DNA of 64,000 nucleotides from Lachnospiraceae bacterium (GCA_014804355.1 JAAUZY010000060.1:17829-81828), one strand, 5' to 3'; positions 32,584 to 41,657 are shown, counted from the stretch's first letter. A program made the numbers and translations. The notes: generated by a model not told the origin, from the sequence alone.

Positions 32584-33072
32584 CTACTGTTCTCTTGTAA
32601 ACCGCTTAGAGCCTTCCTCACCCTTAGGTCTCTCTGCGCTGAAACCGGACAGATTAATATTTCTGGAAGCTCTCGTTTTCTCCTCTATAGCTCTGTGATA
32701 TGCCGTCTCACACTTAGCGCAGTATTTTCCGAAACGAATCGCCGACCCGCAGATCTCACAAGTCAGAAATACATTGGAATTAGGCGCGATCTCCAGCCTT
32801 TCTTCCTTAAGCATATCCCTGATTGCCTTCTGCGACACTCCCGTAGCATCAGATGCCTGCGCGGCCGTCGCGCCCGCATGCTTCTCGATATAATTGCGCA
32901 CTTTACCATAATCGTCGTACTCCTGATAATTGCAATCCTCGCACCGGAACTCTCCGCACCCTTTATAAACCATGACCCCGCCGCATTCCCGGCATATCGT
33001 AGGTCTGTTATAATTCTGCAGGTCCAGCAGCTCCCTTCTGAGATTTTCAGCCTTTTCCTCCCTACTGCTCAT
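32584..33072 (-). CDS. Zinc-ribbon / helix-turn-helix protein (YvyF-like)
   Basis: A 162-residue protein with an N-terminal zinc ribbon (CRECGGVMVYKGCGEFRCEDC). A central MarR/MerR-like helix-turn-helix region (TAAQASDATGVSQKAIRDML) follows, then a second zinc knuckle (CEICGSAIRFGKYCAKC) and a basic tail. The architecture resembles the YvyF-type flagellar-operon protein (TIGR03826-like), which fits an organism with chemoreceptors, but no flagellar genes are in the window. It starts 32 bases after purD and is followed by the SH3 gene after 25 bases, so it could be transcribed from the purine promoter or from its own. Confidence 0.75.
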   Translation of the reverse strand: MSSREEKAENLRRELLDLQNYNRPTICRECGGVMVYKGCGEFRCEDCNYQEYDDYGKVRNYIEKHAGATAAQASDATGVSQKAIRDMLKEERLEIAPNSNVFLTCEICGSAIRFGKYCAKCETAYHRAIEEKTRASRNINLSGFSAERPKGEEGSKRFTREQ

Positions 33073-33104
33073 GGAAATACTCCTCTCCCTTCTTTTACAC
33101 CCCT

Positions 33105-34376
33105 TTATGCTTCATCAATGGCTTTGCCGATATCGTTCCTCATATATTTGTTATCGAAGCTGATCCATTTGGTTGCTTCATAGGCGTTGGCACGCGCTTC
33201 TTTCAGATCCTTCCCCTTCGCGGTAACACCCAGCACGCGCCCACCGTTAGTCACGATTCCCTGTTCTGTCTGTTTCGTTCCCGCATGGAAACAGTAATAA
33301 TCGTCACTGCCGACAAACCGCTCCAACCCATTGATCAAAAATCCCTTCTCATAGGAAACCGGATACCCTTCGGATGCCAGCACAACACAGACCGCCGCAT
33401 TATCCTCGAACTGCAGGTCGATCTGATCCAGCGTGCCGTCAATACACGCCTCAGCAACCTCAATAATATCGTTTTTCATGCGCGGCAGCACCACCTGCGC
33501 CTCGGGATCTCCGAATCTGGCATTATATTCCAGCACACGGGGCCCGTCCTGCGTCAGCATCAGCCCGAAGAAGATTACTCCGTGGAAAGGCCGTCCCTCC
33601 GCCGCCATGGCATCCACCGTCGCCTGATAAATATGTTCCTTGCAGAAAGCATCCACTTCTTCCGTATAGAAGGGACTCGGAGAGAATGTACCCATACCGC
33701 CCGTATTGAGTCCTCGGTCACCGTCCTGTGCCCGTTTGTGATCCTGCGCTGAGGACATGATCCTGATTGTCCTGCCGTCTACAAAGGAAAGTACGGAAAC
33801 TTCTCGTCCCGTCATGAATTCCTCTATGACCATGCGGTTGCCTGCCGCACCGAACTTCTTATCCTCCATGATCGTTCTGACGCCTTCCTTTGCCTCCTCC
33901 AAAGTCTGGCAAATCAGTACGCCCTTACCCAGAGCCAGCCCGTCGGCTTTCAGAACTACAGGCATCTTCGCTGTTTCCAGATAGACCAGAGCCGCCTGCG
34001 GATCGTCAAAATTCTCATATGCCGCCGTAGGAATATTATATTTTTTCATCAAATCCTTGGAAAATGCCTTGCTTCCCTCTAAGATCGCCGCATTCTTCCT
34101 CGGTCCGAAGACGCGCAGTCCCGCCGCCTCCATCTCATCCACCAGGCCGCCTACTAACGGATCATCCATGCCGACGATGGTCAGGTCGATAGCCTGCTCC
34201 TTGGCAAACTCCACGATCTTATCAAATTCCATGGCGCCGATGGGCACACACTCCGCAATCTGTCCGATGCCCGCGTTCCCCGGCGTACAGTAGATCTTAT
34301 CCACCCTCGGACTCTTCGCCACGCTGGCAGCTATCGCATGTTCCCTGCCGCCGCTTCCTACGATTAATACTTTCAT
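33105..34376 (-). CDS. purD: Phosphoribosylamine-glycine ligase
   Basis: A 423-residue ATP-grasp enzyme that joins phosphoribosylamine and glycine, step two of purine synthesis. The N-terminus MKVLIVGSGGREHAIA is the family hallmark. KADGLALGKGV and the metal-binding RFGDPEAQVVLPR follow in the expected positions. It is the last pur gene here (order purE-purM-purN-purD on the minus strand). A gap of 47 bases separates it from purN. Confidence 0.97.
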   Translation of the reverse strand: MKVLIVGSGGREHAIAASVAKSPRVDKIYCTPGNAGIGQIAECVPIGAMEFDKIVEFAKEQAIDLTIVGMDDPLVGGLVDEMEAAGLRVFGPRKNAAILEGSKAFSKDLMKKYNIPTAAYENFDDPQAALVYLETAKMPVVLKADGLALGKGVLICQTLEEAKEGVRTIMEDKKFGAAGNRMVIEEFMTGREVSVLSFVDGRTIRIMSSAQDHKRAQDGDRGLNTGGMGTFSPSPFYTEEVDAFCKEHIYQATVDAMAAEGRPFHGVIFFGLMLTQDGPRVLEYNARFGDPEAQVVLPRMKNDIIEVAEACIDGTLDQIDLQFEDNAAVCVVLASEGYPVSYEKGFLINGLERFVGSDDYYCFHAGTKQTEQGIVTNGGRVLGVTAKGKDLKEARANAYEATKWISFDNKYMRNDIGKAIDEA

Positions 34377-34423
34377 CTTGATATCCTATGCCTTTCCGAT
34401 TTATCTGCATTGTACGCGGCACA

Positions 34424-35050
34424 TCACTCCGCGATCTGTACCCGTCCGTCAACAACCGTCACCGCACCCGCGGCAATCAGCGCCAGACTCCAGGGCAGAA
34501 TCACCCACTCCGCCTCTTCCATCACACGCTGCTGCAGAGTCTCCGGCGTGTCTCTCTGTAAGACCTGCACCGCCTTCTGCATGATGATCGGTCCCGTGTC
34601 CGTGCCCTCATCCACGAAATGCACCGTGGCGCCGGTTACTTTCACGCCCCGCTCCAACACCGCCTCATGTACTTTCAGTCCGTAATACCCCTTACCGCAG
34701 AAGGAGGGGATAAGAGACGGATGAATGTTAATGATCTTGTTCTCGTATTCTTTAATCAGCTGCGGCGGGAGCACTACCAGAAATCCTGCCAGCACGATCA
34801 GATCCGGGCTGACCTCGTCTACCGCCTTATGCAGCGCTTCATTGAACTGTTCCCGATCCGGATAATCATGGGGAGAAACGCAGATTCCTTCGATCCCTGC
34901 CTGCTTTGCGCGTTCCAGTGCGTAAGCATTCCTGTTATTGCTGATTACACGCAGAATCTCTACATTTGGAATTGATCCTGCATGCACACCGTCAATGATC
35001 GCCTGTAAATTCGTGCCGCCTCCGGACACACATACCACTATCTTGAGCAT
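34424..35050 (-). CDS. purN: Phosphoribosylglycinamide formyltransferase
   Basis: A 208-residue enzyme transferring a formyl group from 10-formyl-THF to GAR, step three. The start VVCVSGGGTNLQAIIDG, the catalytic IINIHPSLIPSF with its His, and HFVDEGTDTGPII with the conserved Asp are present. It follows purM by 18 bases. Confidence 0.97.
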   Translation of the reverse strand: MLKIVVCVSGGGTNLQAIIDGVHAGSIPNVEILRVISNNRNAYALERAKQAGIEGICVSPHDYPDREQFNEALHKAVDEVSPDLIVLAGFLVVLPPQLIKEYENKIINIHPSLIPSFCGKGYYGLKVHEAVLERGVKVTGATVHFVDEGTDTGPIIMQKAVQVLQRDTPETLQQRVMEEAEWVILPWSLALIAAGAVTVVDGRVQIAE

Positions 35051-35068
35051 CGCTTTTGCCTCTTTTCC

Positions 35069-36094
35069 CTATTTAATAATAACTTCTCTGCTTCCAGACT
35101 CCGTCTCTCCGACGATATACGCCGTCTCGCCGGCTTCCTTCAGCGCGGCAAGCGTCTTGTCCGCATCTGCGGAATCTACCGCCAGAATCATGCCAAGCCC
35201 CATGTTGTAAGTATTGTACATCATCTTTTCATCCAGATTACCGGTCTTTTGTAATAACCGGAAGATGGGAAGTACCGGATAGCTGTCTTTATGTACCACG
35301 GCCGTCACGCCCTCCGGCAGCATTCTCGGAATGTTCTCATAGAAGCCGCCGCCGGTAATGTGGCTGCACCCCTTGATGGTCACGCCTGCACTGCGTACGG
35401 ACTGCAGCGCCTTCACATAGATTCTGGTGGGCGTAAGAAGCGCCTCTCCCAGCGTCATATTAAGTTCCTCATAATAGGTATCCAGACTCTCTTTCGTCAT
35501 CTCAAATACTTTGCGTACCAGAGAGAAGCCGTTACTGTGTACACCGGAAGACGCGATACCGATCAGGGTATCCCCCAGTTCGATCTGCTCGCCTGTGATC
35601 AGATCCTTCTCATCCACCACGCCTACTGCAAAACCGGCCAGATCATACTCATCCTCCGGCATCAGTCCCGGGTGTTCCGCCGTCTCGCCGCCGATCAACG
35701 CCGCGCCCGCCTGCTTACACCCCTCGGCGACACCGCTGACTATGGACGCGATCTTCTCCGGATAATTCTTGCCACATGCGATATAGTCTAAGAAAAACAG
35801 CGGTTCTCCGCCCGCGCACACCACATCGTTGACACACATCGCCACACAGTCAATTCCCACCGTATCATGCCTATCCATAAGAAACGCCAGCTTGATCTTC
35901 GTGCCGACGCCGTCCGTCCCCGACAGGAGCACCGGATGCTCCATCTGCTTGATCTTGTCCATGGAGAAAGCTCCCGAAAAGCCGCCCAGTCCGCCTAACA
36001 CTTCCGGTCTCATTGTTTCCTTTACGTGTTTCTTCATTAATTCTACCGACCGATAACCGGCTTCGATATCGACACCCGCTGTCTTGTAATCCAT
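35069..36094 (-). CDS. purM: Phosphoribosylformylglycinamidine cyclo-ligase
   Basis: A 341-residue AIR synthetase, step five of purine synthesis. The start [16 protein letters not shown] and the ATP-site [12 protein letters not shown] are typical, as are the central GGETAEHPG and the glycine-rich HITGGGF blocks. It follows purE after a 90-base gap that holds a 55-base palindromic repeat. Confidence 0.97.
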   Translation of the reverse strand: MDYKTAGVDIEAGYRSVELMKKHVKETMRPEVLGGLGGFSGAFSMDKIKQMEHPVLLSGTDGVGTKIKLAFLMDRHDTVGIDCVAMCVNDVVCAGGEPLFFLDYIACGKNYPEKIASIVSGVAEGCKQAGAALIGGETAEHPGLMPEDEYDLAGFAVGVVDEKDLITGEQIELGDTLIGIASSGVHSNGFSLVRKVFEMTKESLDTYYEELNMTLGEALLTPTRIYVKALQSVRSAGVTIKGCSHITGGGFYENIPRMLPEGVTAVVHKDSYPVLPIFRLLQKTGNLDEKMMYNTYNMGLGMILAVDSADADKTLAALKEAGETAYIVGETESGSREVIIK

Positions 36095-36115
36095 ACCTTA
36101 CCTCCATTGTATTTC

Positions 36116-36170
36116 GTAACTGTTCAGAGCCCTGTTCTTCACAGCTACGAAGCTCCTTCTGAACAGTTAC
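36116..36170. repeat. GTAACTGTTCAGA repeat, copy B (full length)
   Basis: A 55-base element with perfect 13-base inverted ends, GTAACTGTTCAGA and TCTGAACAGTTAC, around a core CCTGTTCTTCACAGCTACGA. It lies between purE and purM, within the operon, where it could form an RNA hairpin affecting relative expression. Copies are at 10570 (half) and 53244 (full). Confidence 0.75.
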
Positions 36171-36184
36171 TGTATTTCTATAAT

Positions 36185-36694
36185 TTAGTCCGCCATATAA
36201 TTTCTGTATCCCACTTCCTGCAGCTTCGCGTCTTTCTTCTGCACGCTTGCCTTCAGGCTCTGGGTATAATCTTTCAGTCTCTGCAGCAGCGCAGGATCGG
36301 ATGTGGCGAGTATCTTCGCCGCCAGAATACCCGCATTCTGTCCACCGCCGATGGCCACCGTGGCTACCGGTATGCCGGAGGGCATCTGCACGATGGAATA
36401 CAGAGAATCCACCCCTCCCAGATCGGAAGTCTTCATGGGTACGCCGATAACCGGCATCGGAAAGATCGCAGCGCACATACCGGGCAGGTGTGCCGCCTTA
36501 CCGGCGCCTGCGATGATCACCTTGAAACCTTTACTCTCCGCACTCTTCGCGTACTCATAGAACACATCCGGTTCTCTGTGCGCCGATATAATCGACATCT
36601 CGTAAGATATGCCGAGATCTTCCAGTAAATCTGCCGCCTTAGCCATAACGGGCATATCGGAATCGCTGCCCATCACAATACCTACCTGTGCCAT
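36185..36694 (-). CDS. purE: N5-carboxyaminoimidazole ribonucleotide mutase
   Basis: A 169-residue class I PurE. The substrate-binding MGSDSDMPVMAKAADLLEDL and SIISAHREPD stretches are intact, with GAGKAAHLPGM further on. It catalyses the carboxylation step at AIR. It heads the purE-M-N-D operon, with AGGAGGAAATGACAG before the ATG at 36694 and a promoter at 36761. No purK is seen in the window. Confidence 0.97.
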   Translation of the reverse strand: MAQVGIVMGSDSDMPVMAKAADLLEDLGISYEMSIISAHREPDVFYEYAKSAESKGFKVIIAGAGKAAHLPGMCAAIFPMPVIGVPMKTSDLGGVDSLYSIVQMPSGIPVATVAIGGGQNAGILAAKILATSDPALLQRLKDYTQSLKASVQKKDAKLQEVGYRNYMAD

Positions 36695-36760
36695 CTGTCA
36701 TTTCCTCCTTAGCTTCCCTACCACAACATCTTGTGGCAACGCGGATTAATACCCATAATC

Positions 36761-36789
36761 AGTGTACTATTTTTTCCGTCAGAGCGCAA
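36761..36789 (-). promoter_or_regulatory. Promoter of the purE operon
   Basis: TTGCGC, 17 bases, TACACT on the minus strand, about 60 bases before the purE ATG. The short leader has one small hairpin (CCACAA gatg TTGTGG) and no guanine riboswitch core, so control is probably by a protein. Confidence 0.6.
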
Positions 36790-36796
36790 CTATCTT

Positions 36797-38899
36797 TTAT
36801 AGTATATTCTCCCCAAAAGCACGGTTCAGCTCCTCGCACCCCTCCAGAACGAATTGACCGTCCCGGATAATCGAAATCGTCTCTCCCGTTTCAGTCAACA
36901 CTGACAACTCTCCCAGCTCATCATAAGGTATCGTAATATCCGTGTGACACTGGAAATATGCCTTGTTGACATCCGTGTCACGTAAAACTGACACTTCGTT
37001 ATCCTTCGCAACGATCTCCTTTCTGTCCGGATTATACACCCGTACATTCTCCGCATGGGAATAGCAGGTATCCCCCACTGCAAAATGCGGTCCCGTCTTC
37101 TCTGCAATCAGAATCGGCATCTTATCCTCTATCCCGTACTTACGCGCCACCACATAGGCAGTAGTATTGGTACCGATGGCAAACTCGCCCAGCGGAAGCG
37201 AATCATGGTGAAACAGCACATTATCCTTGATATATTTGCGATTTTCATCCTCCGTCGGGAAATTGGCACAGCCGTAATCCGTCACCATACCGTCTGTGAA
37301 CTTCAGCCACATATCCTTATATTCCAGTCCGTTCAGGAAGACTCTTGTCACGTGCAGGGTACCGTCCGTGCCGGTCAACATCGGGGAAGTGAATACCTCG
37401 CCCACCGGAATATTCACATCCGCCACACAGTTCTCGAAATTTGTCTCCTTGTCGGGATCTGCCAGTCTGTGCAGACGGATCGTCAAATCTGTCCTGTTGT
37501 CTCCGCTGCCAATGACTCTCGCAGTCAATCCAAGGTCCAGCGCATCTATGATCTTCTGCTGGATTCCCTGATACAATTTATAATCCAATGTGTTGATGCG
37601 AACGATGTCATCGAATATCTCCTCATACCGCTCTCCGATGTCCGGTACCGGGAAGGCGATGATCGTAAAGCTTCTCTCCTCACCGGGAATATATTCATTC
37701 TGCAATGCCCCTGCCTTAACCGCATACTCTACGGAAAGCTTCTGCTGCTTCGGCGTCAGTCTGTATGCCGTCTTCTTCGTCTGCGGCACGAAAGGCTTCT
37801 CACCGAAGATCTCCGCAACCGCGGGACCGCCGAATACTGCCGCCTGTGCCCGATACTGCTCATAGGCATTCTTCATGCAGTTAAGCTTCCGCTCCGCCAG
37901 TTGTTTATCCAGCACAAGTGCCTGATCTTCCCTGTGGTCATAATCAAACTGTTTATTCGGGTTCGCGCCGAAGAATCCGTTCTTATCTACGCTTCTGCCC
38001 TGGAAAATATTTGTGCCCGCGCGATAGATCGTGGTTTGTAGACCGATTTGGTCAAAATTAAGAACAGCCTCTCGGATCATCCGCTCAAAACCCAGCGCAT
38101 AGCGGATATTCACCGTTTTCTTGATAGAGATATCCTTATTGCCGACCTGAAATCCGATACGATATCCTTCCGTATATGTGTCGGCTAACAGCTTCACTCT
38201 CTCGGCCGGCATCTCATTCAGATGGGCGGCAGTTTTCAGTTCATTGTCCGTGACATATTCCCCGTAATAATAGAGATACCGCAGATCAGACAGATCACTC
38301 TCCATCACGATGCGATATGCGAAATCCTTGTCCGGGCACAGCATTCCTGCCGTCCGTTCCAGCGATGCCGGTTCGTAATAATCACTCACATACCAGTACA
38401 GAATCTGCTGTAGTGCTTCCTCCTTCGGCATGCCATCCTGTTCCTGCGTCTCACCCTCAAACGCCTGATAGACTTCCAGAAGCAGCTCTGCCCGTATCAC
38501 CATATCAAAGCGATTCTGCTCAAACGCCGCCGGAATCATCCCCCGCAGTTCCGCGTAGAGAAATGAAAACATTTTTCCAATCGACTCACCCAGACAATCC
38601 ACCGCATAATCAGGATTGCCGTAGCTCGCGTCATAATGCTCCGGTAAAATATCGGCATACAATTCCCGGTTGAACTCCTGCAGTTCTTCCAGACTCATCT
38701 GCCGCAGTCTGCCGCTCTCCACGATATTCCATGCACGATCCGCCAGCAGTACAAACTCAGCCATACGACCAAAATATGCCTGTTCTTTTTCCTCATAGAT
38801 TGACTCATTCGGTATTTCCCTGATCCGTTCCATTGCCAGCGCATACCGCTCCCTTTCCAGATCGTCTCTGTCCGCTTCCGAAATATAAATGTCTTCCAT
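36797..38899 (-). CDS. M29-type aminopeptidase with long N-terminal extension
   Basis: A 700-residue protein. The C-terminal half is an M29 (leucyl/AmpS-type) aminopeptidase: ADVNIPVGEVFTSPMLTGTD carries a metal-ligand Glu, LPLGEFAIGTN a second, and GPHFAVGDTCYSHAENVRVY the His and Asp. The typical enzyme is about 370-410 residues, so about 300 residues at the N-terminus are extra; they are helical, Tyr/Glu-rich and unrecognised. It has no signal peptide and is cytoplasmic, probably trimming peptides. It lies 21 bases after the DUF6142 gene and ends about 100 bases before purE. Confidence 0.87.
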   Translation of the reverse strand: MEDIYISEADRDDLERERYALAMERIREIPNESIYEEKEQAYFGRMAEFVLLADRAWNIVESGRLRQMSLEELQEFNRELYADILPEHYDASYGNPDYAVDCLGESIGKMFSFLYAELRGMIPAAFEQNRFDMVIRAELLLEVYQAFEGETQEQDGMPKEEALQQILYWYVSDYYEPASLERTAGMLCPDKDFAYRIVMESDLSDLRYLYYYGEYVTDNELKTAAHLNEMPAERVKLLADTYTEGYRIGFQVGNKDISIKKTVNIRYALGFERMIREAVLNFDQIGLQTTIYRAGTNIFQGRSVDKNGFFGANPNKQFDYDHREDQALVLDKQLAERKLNCMKNAYEQYRAQAAVFGGPAVAEIFGEKPFVPQTKKTAYRLTPKQQKLSVEYAVKAGALQNEYIPGEERSFTIIAFPVPDIGERYEEIFDDIVRINTLDYKLYQGIQQKIIDALDLGLTARVIGSGDNRTDLTIRLHRLADPDKETNFENCVADVNIPVGEVFTSPMLTGTDGTLHVTRVFLNGLEYKDMWLKFTDGMVTDYGCANFPTEDENRKYIKDNVLFHHDSLPLGEFAIGTNTTAYVVARKYGIEDKMPILIAEKTGPHFAVGDTCYSHAENVRVYNPDRKEIVAKDNEVSVLRDTDVNKAYFQCHTDITIPYDELGELSVLTETGETISIIRDGQFVLEGCEELNRAFGENIL

Positions 38900-38920
38900 T
38901 ACATCATCCTCTTTTCTTTA

Positions 38921-39241
38921 TTATAAATACGCACCGGCATACAGAATCACACTGATCACGACAAGAACAAGCACATTGAGCGTGATACCCAGATAAGCAA
39001 AAAGATAGAATTTATCCTTCTCCGTCTTGGCAAGCACTCCCAGCAGGATCCCCACAAAGGCAAAGATCATGACTAACATCGCCGCCGCGCCGTACTGTCT
39101 GGGAATATTCCCCGCCTTAAGATAGCTCATGACAATGGCATAAGCCAGCGTTATAAGCGAGATCACTCCCAGAATCGTGGACATGATCCCCTTCTGTGTA
39201 TGCTGTTTGTTTGTAAACATGTAACTGTTTTTCTTTGACAT
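38921..39241 (-). CDS. Small membrane protein (DUF6142-like)
   Basis: A 106-residue protein with a short basic N-terminus and three membrane segments (about 22-40, 50-70 and 82-104). It matches my recollection of the DUF6142 family of Clostridia; function unknown. AAGGGG precedes the ATG. It is 21 bases before the aminopeptidase gene and probably co-transcribed with it. Confidence 0.72.
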   Translation of the reverse strand: MSKKNSYMFTNKQHTQKGIMSTILGVISLITLAYAIVMSYLKAGNIPRQYGAAAMLVMIFAFVGILLGVLAKTEKDKFYLFAYLGITLNVLVLVVISVILYAGAYL

Positions 39242-39308
39242 AATTACCCCTTACACCCATCTGTCCGCCGCTCTTATGGAAATACATCCACAGCGCTTAG
39301 AAAGATGG

Positions 39309-39345
39309 AAATGGGTATCTTCGTCCGTCCCGAAAACACCCATTT
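39309..39345 (-). terminator. Hairpin between two small membrane protein genes
   Basis: AAATGGGT and ACCCATTT close a stem continued by TTTTCG / CGAAGA. It lies 18 bases past the stop of the 50-residue gene on the minus strand. The tail CCATCTTTCT is only moderately T-rich, so termination of the pyrF-pyrE transcript here is likely but not certain. Confidence 0.5.
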
Positions 39346-39362
39346 GTCCTTAGTTCTTCTTT

Positions 39363-39515
39363 TCAGAATAAGATCTTGCTTCGTCCTGCCAAAAGCTTGG
39401 CGCCGCTGATGATCAGGAGTACTCCGCTTGCCACGCCGACCACCAATGAAACTACACCGACTGCAATGTTGAGCGCGCCGGAACCGCCCATCGTCTTATA
39501 GGTTCTCTCTTCCAT
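39363..39515 (-). CDS. 50-residue single-span membrane protein
   Basis: This gene is too short for the ORF track. From the ATG at 39515, with GGAGG six bases upstream, it encodes MEERTYKTMGGSGALNIAVG and continues with a hydrophobic glycine-rich segment (VVSLVVGVASGVLLIISGAK) to the basic end LLAGRSKILF, then TGA. The perfect ribosome site, clean reading frame and position 26 bases after pyrE support a real gene. The form, a short soluble head and one membrane helix with a positive C-terminus, suggests a membrane-associated peptide; I believe similar peptides are widespread in Lachnospiraceae. Function unknown. Confidence 0.8.
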   Translation of the reverse strand: MEERTYKTMGGSGALNIAVGVVSLVVGVASGVLLIISGAKLLAGRSKILF

Positions 39516-39541
39516 ATTTTCCTCCATTTCGAAACGCTGCA

Positions 39542-40222
39542 CTAGGAAATTGCTCCATACTGTTCATAGTATACGTCGATTGCACCTTTTAATGTATCGT
39601 CAATATATACGCTGCCTTTGTAAGGCTTATTGTAGAGGAACTCTACCACCTCTTCCATCGTCACGATTGCGTCCGCATCGAATCCGTACTTCTCACGAAT
39701 CTCCGCCAGTGCGCTCTTCTCACTGTCCAGCCCGCGCTCCATGCGGTTTAATGAAACCATGAGTCCCTTGATCTCTACCTTCGCCTGGCTTGTCAGAATC
39801 GGAAAAGTTTCCTCGATGGATTTACCGGAGGTCGTTACATCCTCGATTATCACCACCCGGTCACCGTCCTGCAGCTTGCTTCCCAGAAGTATGCCTGTGT
39901 CTCCGTGATCCTTCACTTCTTTGCGGTTGGAGCAGTAACGGATCTCCTTACCGTACAGCTCGCTGATTGCCATCGTAGTCGCTACGGACAGCGGAATTCC
40001 CTTATACGCCGGTCCGAACAGTACATCGAAATCCAGCCCATACCTGTCATGAATCGCCCGAGCGTAATATTCCCCCAGTCTGCGAAGCTGTGTACCCGTC
40101 ACATAGGCACCCGCATTCATGAAAAAGGGGGACTTCCTACCGCTTTTCAACGTAAAATCTCCGAATTTCAACACCTGGCTGTCCACCATAAATCCAATAA
40201 ATTCCTGCTTATACTGCTCCAT
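39542..40222 (-). CDS. pyrE: Orotate phosphoribosyltransferase
   Basis: A 226-residue enzyme that converts orotate and PRPP to OMP. FTLKSGRKSPFFMNAGAY at the start and the PRPP motif VVIIEDVTTSGKS are intact. It follows pyrF after 14 bases, so the last two steps of UMP synthesis are encoded together. Confidence 0.97.
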   Translation of the reverse strand: MEQYKQEFIGFMVDSQVLKFGDFTLKSGRKSPFFMNAGAYVTGTQLRRLGEYYARAIHDRYGLDFDVLFGPAYKGIPLSVATTMAISELYGKEIRYCSNRKEVKDHGDTGILLGSKLQDGDRVVIIEDVTTSGKSIEETFPILTSQAKVEIKGLMVSLNRMERGLDSEKSALAEIREKYGFDADAIVTMEEVVEFLYNKPYKGSVYIDDTLKGAIDVYYEQYGAIS

Positions 40223-40236
40223 TTTTACCCCCGTTC

Positions 40237-41199
40237 TTACGCTCTGCCTGCCAGTGCCTGAGCGATATCCTCTTTCATGGCGAGCACCGCCGCTCTGGAC
40301 GCGTCCGCAAAATTCTCCGCACCGTACTTTGCATACTGCTCCTGCTGATATGCCGCGATAATGCCACGGGAAGAGTTGACGATAGCTCCCAGCCCGTCCC
40401 GGTCAAAGAAATGCACCAGATCCGCGCCTTTTCCGCCCTGTGCACCGTATCCCGGCACAAGAATATAGGCCTTCGGCATGATATCCCGCAGAATCCTGCC
40501 CTGCTCCGGATAGGTCGCTCCCACAACAGCGCCGATGTAACTGTAAGATTCACCCATACATTCCGCGCCCCATGCAGCCACCTGCTCTCCCACGATCTCA
40601 TAGACCGGTCTGTCCGTGCCCTGTCCGCCGTCTTCTGCCGCTTCGGTCCGCACCACTCTATCCTGCAGTTCTCCGCTGCTGGGGTTGGATGTCTTAACCA
40701 GCACGAAAATGCCTTTCTTTTCCTCCTGACATACCTTGATAAAAGGTCTGACCCCGTCAGAACCCAGATAGGGATTCACGGTCACAAAATCCTCATCAAA
40801 TCCCCTGCACATGGTACTGCCTACCTTAACCTGTCCCAGATGTCCTACCGCATATGCTTCCGAGGTAGAACCAATATCGCCGCGCTTGATATCGCCGATC
40901 ACCACCAGATCCTTCTGCTTACAGTAATCGACCGTCTTCTGAAAAGCGATCAAGCCCTCGATACCGAACTGCTCATACATGGCAATCTGCGGTTTCACAG
41001 CCGGAATCAGGTCATATATGCTGTCAACGATCACTTTATTGTACTGCCAGATCGCCTCCGCGGCACCTTTCATCGTCTCACCGTACTCCGCATACGCCTT
41101 CTTCTGTATATGTTCCGGCACAAACTTCATGGTAGGGTCCAGCCCTACCACGATCGGTGCCTCTGTCTTTTTGATTTTATCCACTAATTTATTGATCAT
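40237..41199 (-). CDS. pyrF: Orotidine 5'-phosphate decarboxylase
   Basis: About 320 residues from the ATG at 41199, which overlaps the NUDIX stop (ATGA); the track's start 27 codons earlier lies inside that gene. The enzyme decarboxylates OMP to UMP. VGLDPTMKFVP begins the barrel and VIGDIKRGDIGSTSEAY carries the catalytic Asp-Lys-Asp group. The length of about 320 puts it in the longer PyrF subfamily 2 rather than the 230-residue type. It is followed by pyrE. Confidence 0.96.
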   Translation of the reverse strand: MINKLVDKIKKTEAPIVVGLDPTMKFVPEHIQKKAYAEYGETMKGAAEAIWQYNKVIVDSIYDLIPAVKPQIAMYEQFGIEGLIAFQKTVDYCKQKDLVVIGDIKRGDIGSTSEAYAVGHLGQVKVGSTMCRGFDEDFVTVNPYLGSDGVRPFIKVCQEEKKGIFVLVKTSNPSSGELQDRVVRTEAAEDGGQGTDRPVYEIVGEQVAAWGAECMGESYSYIGAVVGATYPEQGRILRDIMPKAYILVPGYGAQGGKGADLVHFFDRDGLGAIVNSSRGIIAAYQQEQYAKYGAENFADASRAAVLAMKEDIAQALAGRA

Positions 41200-41606
41200 A
41201 AAGTTTTTCCTTCCAGATCCTGCAATACATACTGATTCTCGATATAGAGCGGAAACTCTTCCTTGGTCACCCATGTCCACTCGCCATAATCTTCGGTAAG
41301 TATGATATTGGTCTCATCCTCCTCTTTGATCGAACACAGATATGCTATGCCCACACACTGGGTATCACCCAGCATACTCGACCATGTATACTCTATCCTT
41401 TCAATCGTTCCTTCCACCGATAAAAGTTCTTTGACCGCACGAATTACCGTATCATCCGGCGCCTCTCCGTGCTGTACCTCCGCATCGATAAATTCCCAGA
41501 CAAACGGCTCTGGGATACGGTCATCCACCCATCTCTTAATCAAAAGATACCTGTTATCCTTCTTAATAATTCCTTTCACACGTACGAAAGTATTCCTATT
41601 CTCCAT
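41196..41606 (-). CDS. NUDIX-fold protein with altered Nudix box
   Basis: A 136-residue protein with the NUDIX fold layout: VRVKGIIKKDNRYLLIKRW at the first strands and WTWVTKEEFP at the end. The catalytic box, normally GxxxxxExxxxxxxREUxEExGU, reads HGEAPDDTVIRAVKELLSVEG. The Arg-Glu is Lys-Glu and the two key glutamates of EExG are Ser-Val. It may therefore bind a nucleotide or metabolite without hydrolysing it, perhaps as a regulator of the pyrimidine genes it precedes. The gene overlaps pyrF by four bases and has a strong promoter upstream. Confidence 0.7.
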   Translation of the reverse strand: MENRNTFVRVKGIIKKDNRYLLIKRWVDDRIPEPFVWEFIDAEVQHGEAPDDTVIRAVKELLSVEGTIERIEYTWSSMLGDTQCVGIAYLCSIKEEDETNIILTEDYGEWTWVTKEEFPLYIENQYVLQDLEGKTL

Positions 41607-41657
41607 TCAGTCACCATACCTTCCTATTTATTACACAGCTTCTGTATTCTCTTCCAA

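Noticed and set aside
36695-36760. Purine riboswitch before purE
   Set aside because: The leader is only about 60 bases and has one small hairpin; the guanine riboswitch core is missing.
37055-38041. 328-residue plus-strand ORF
   Set aside because: Antisense shadow of the M29 aminopeptidase gene, with no family features.
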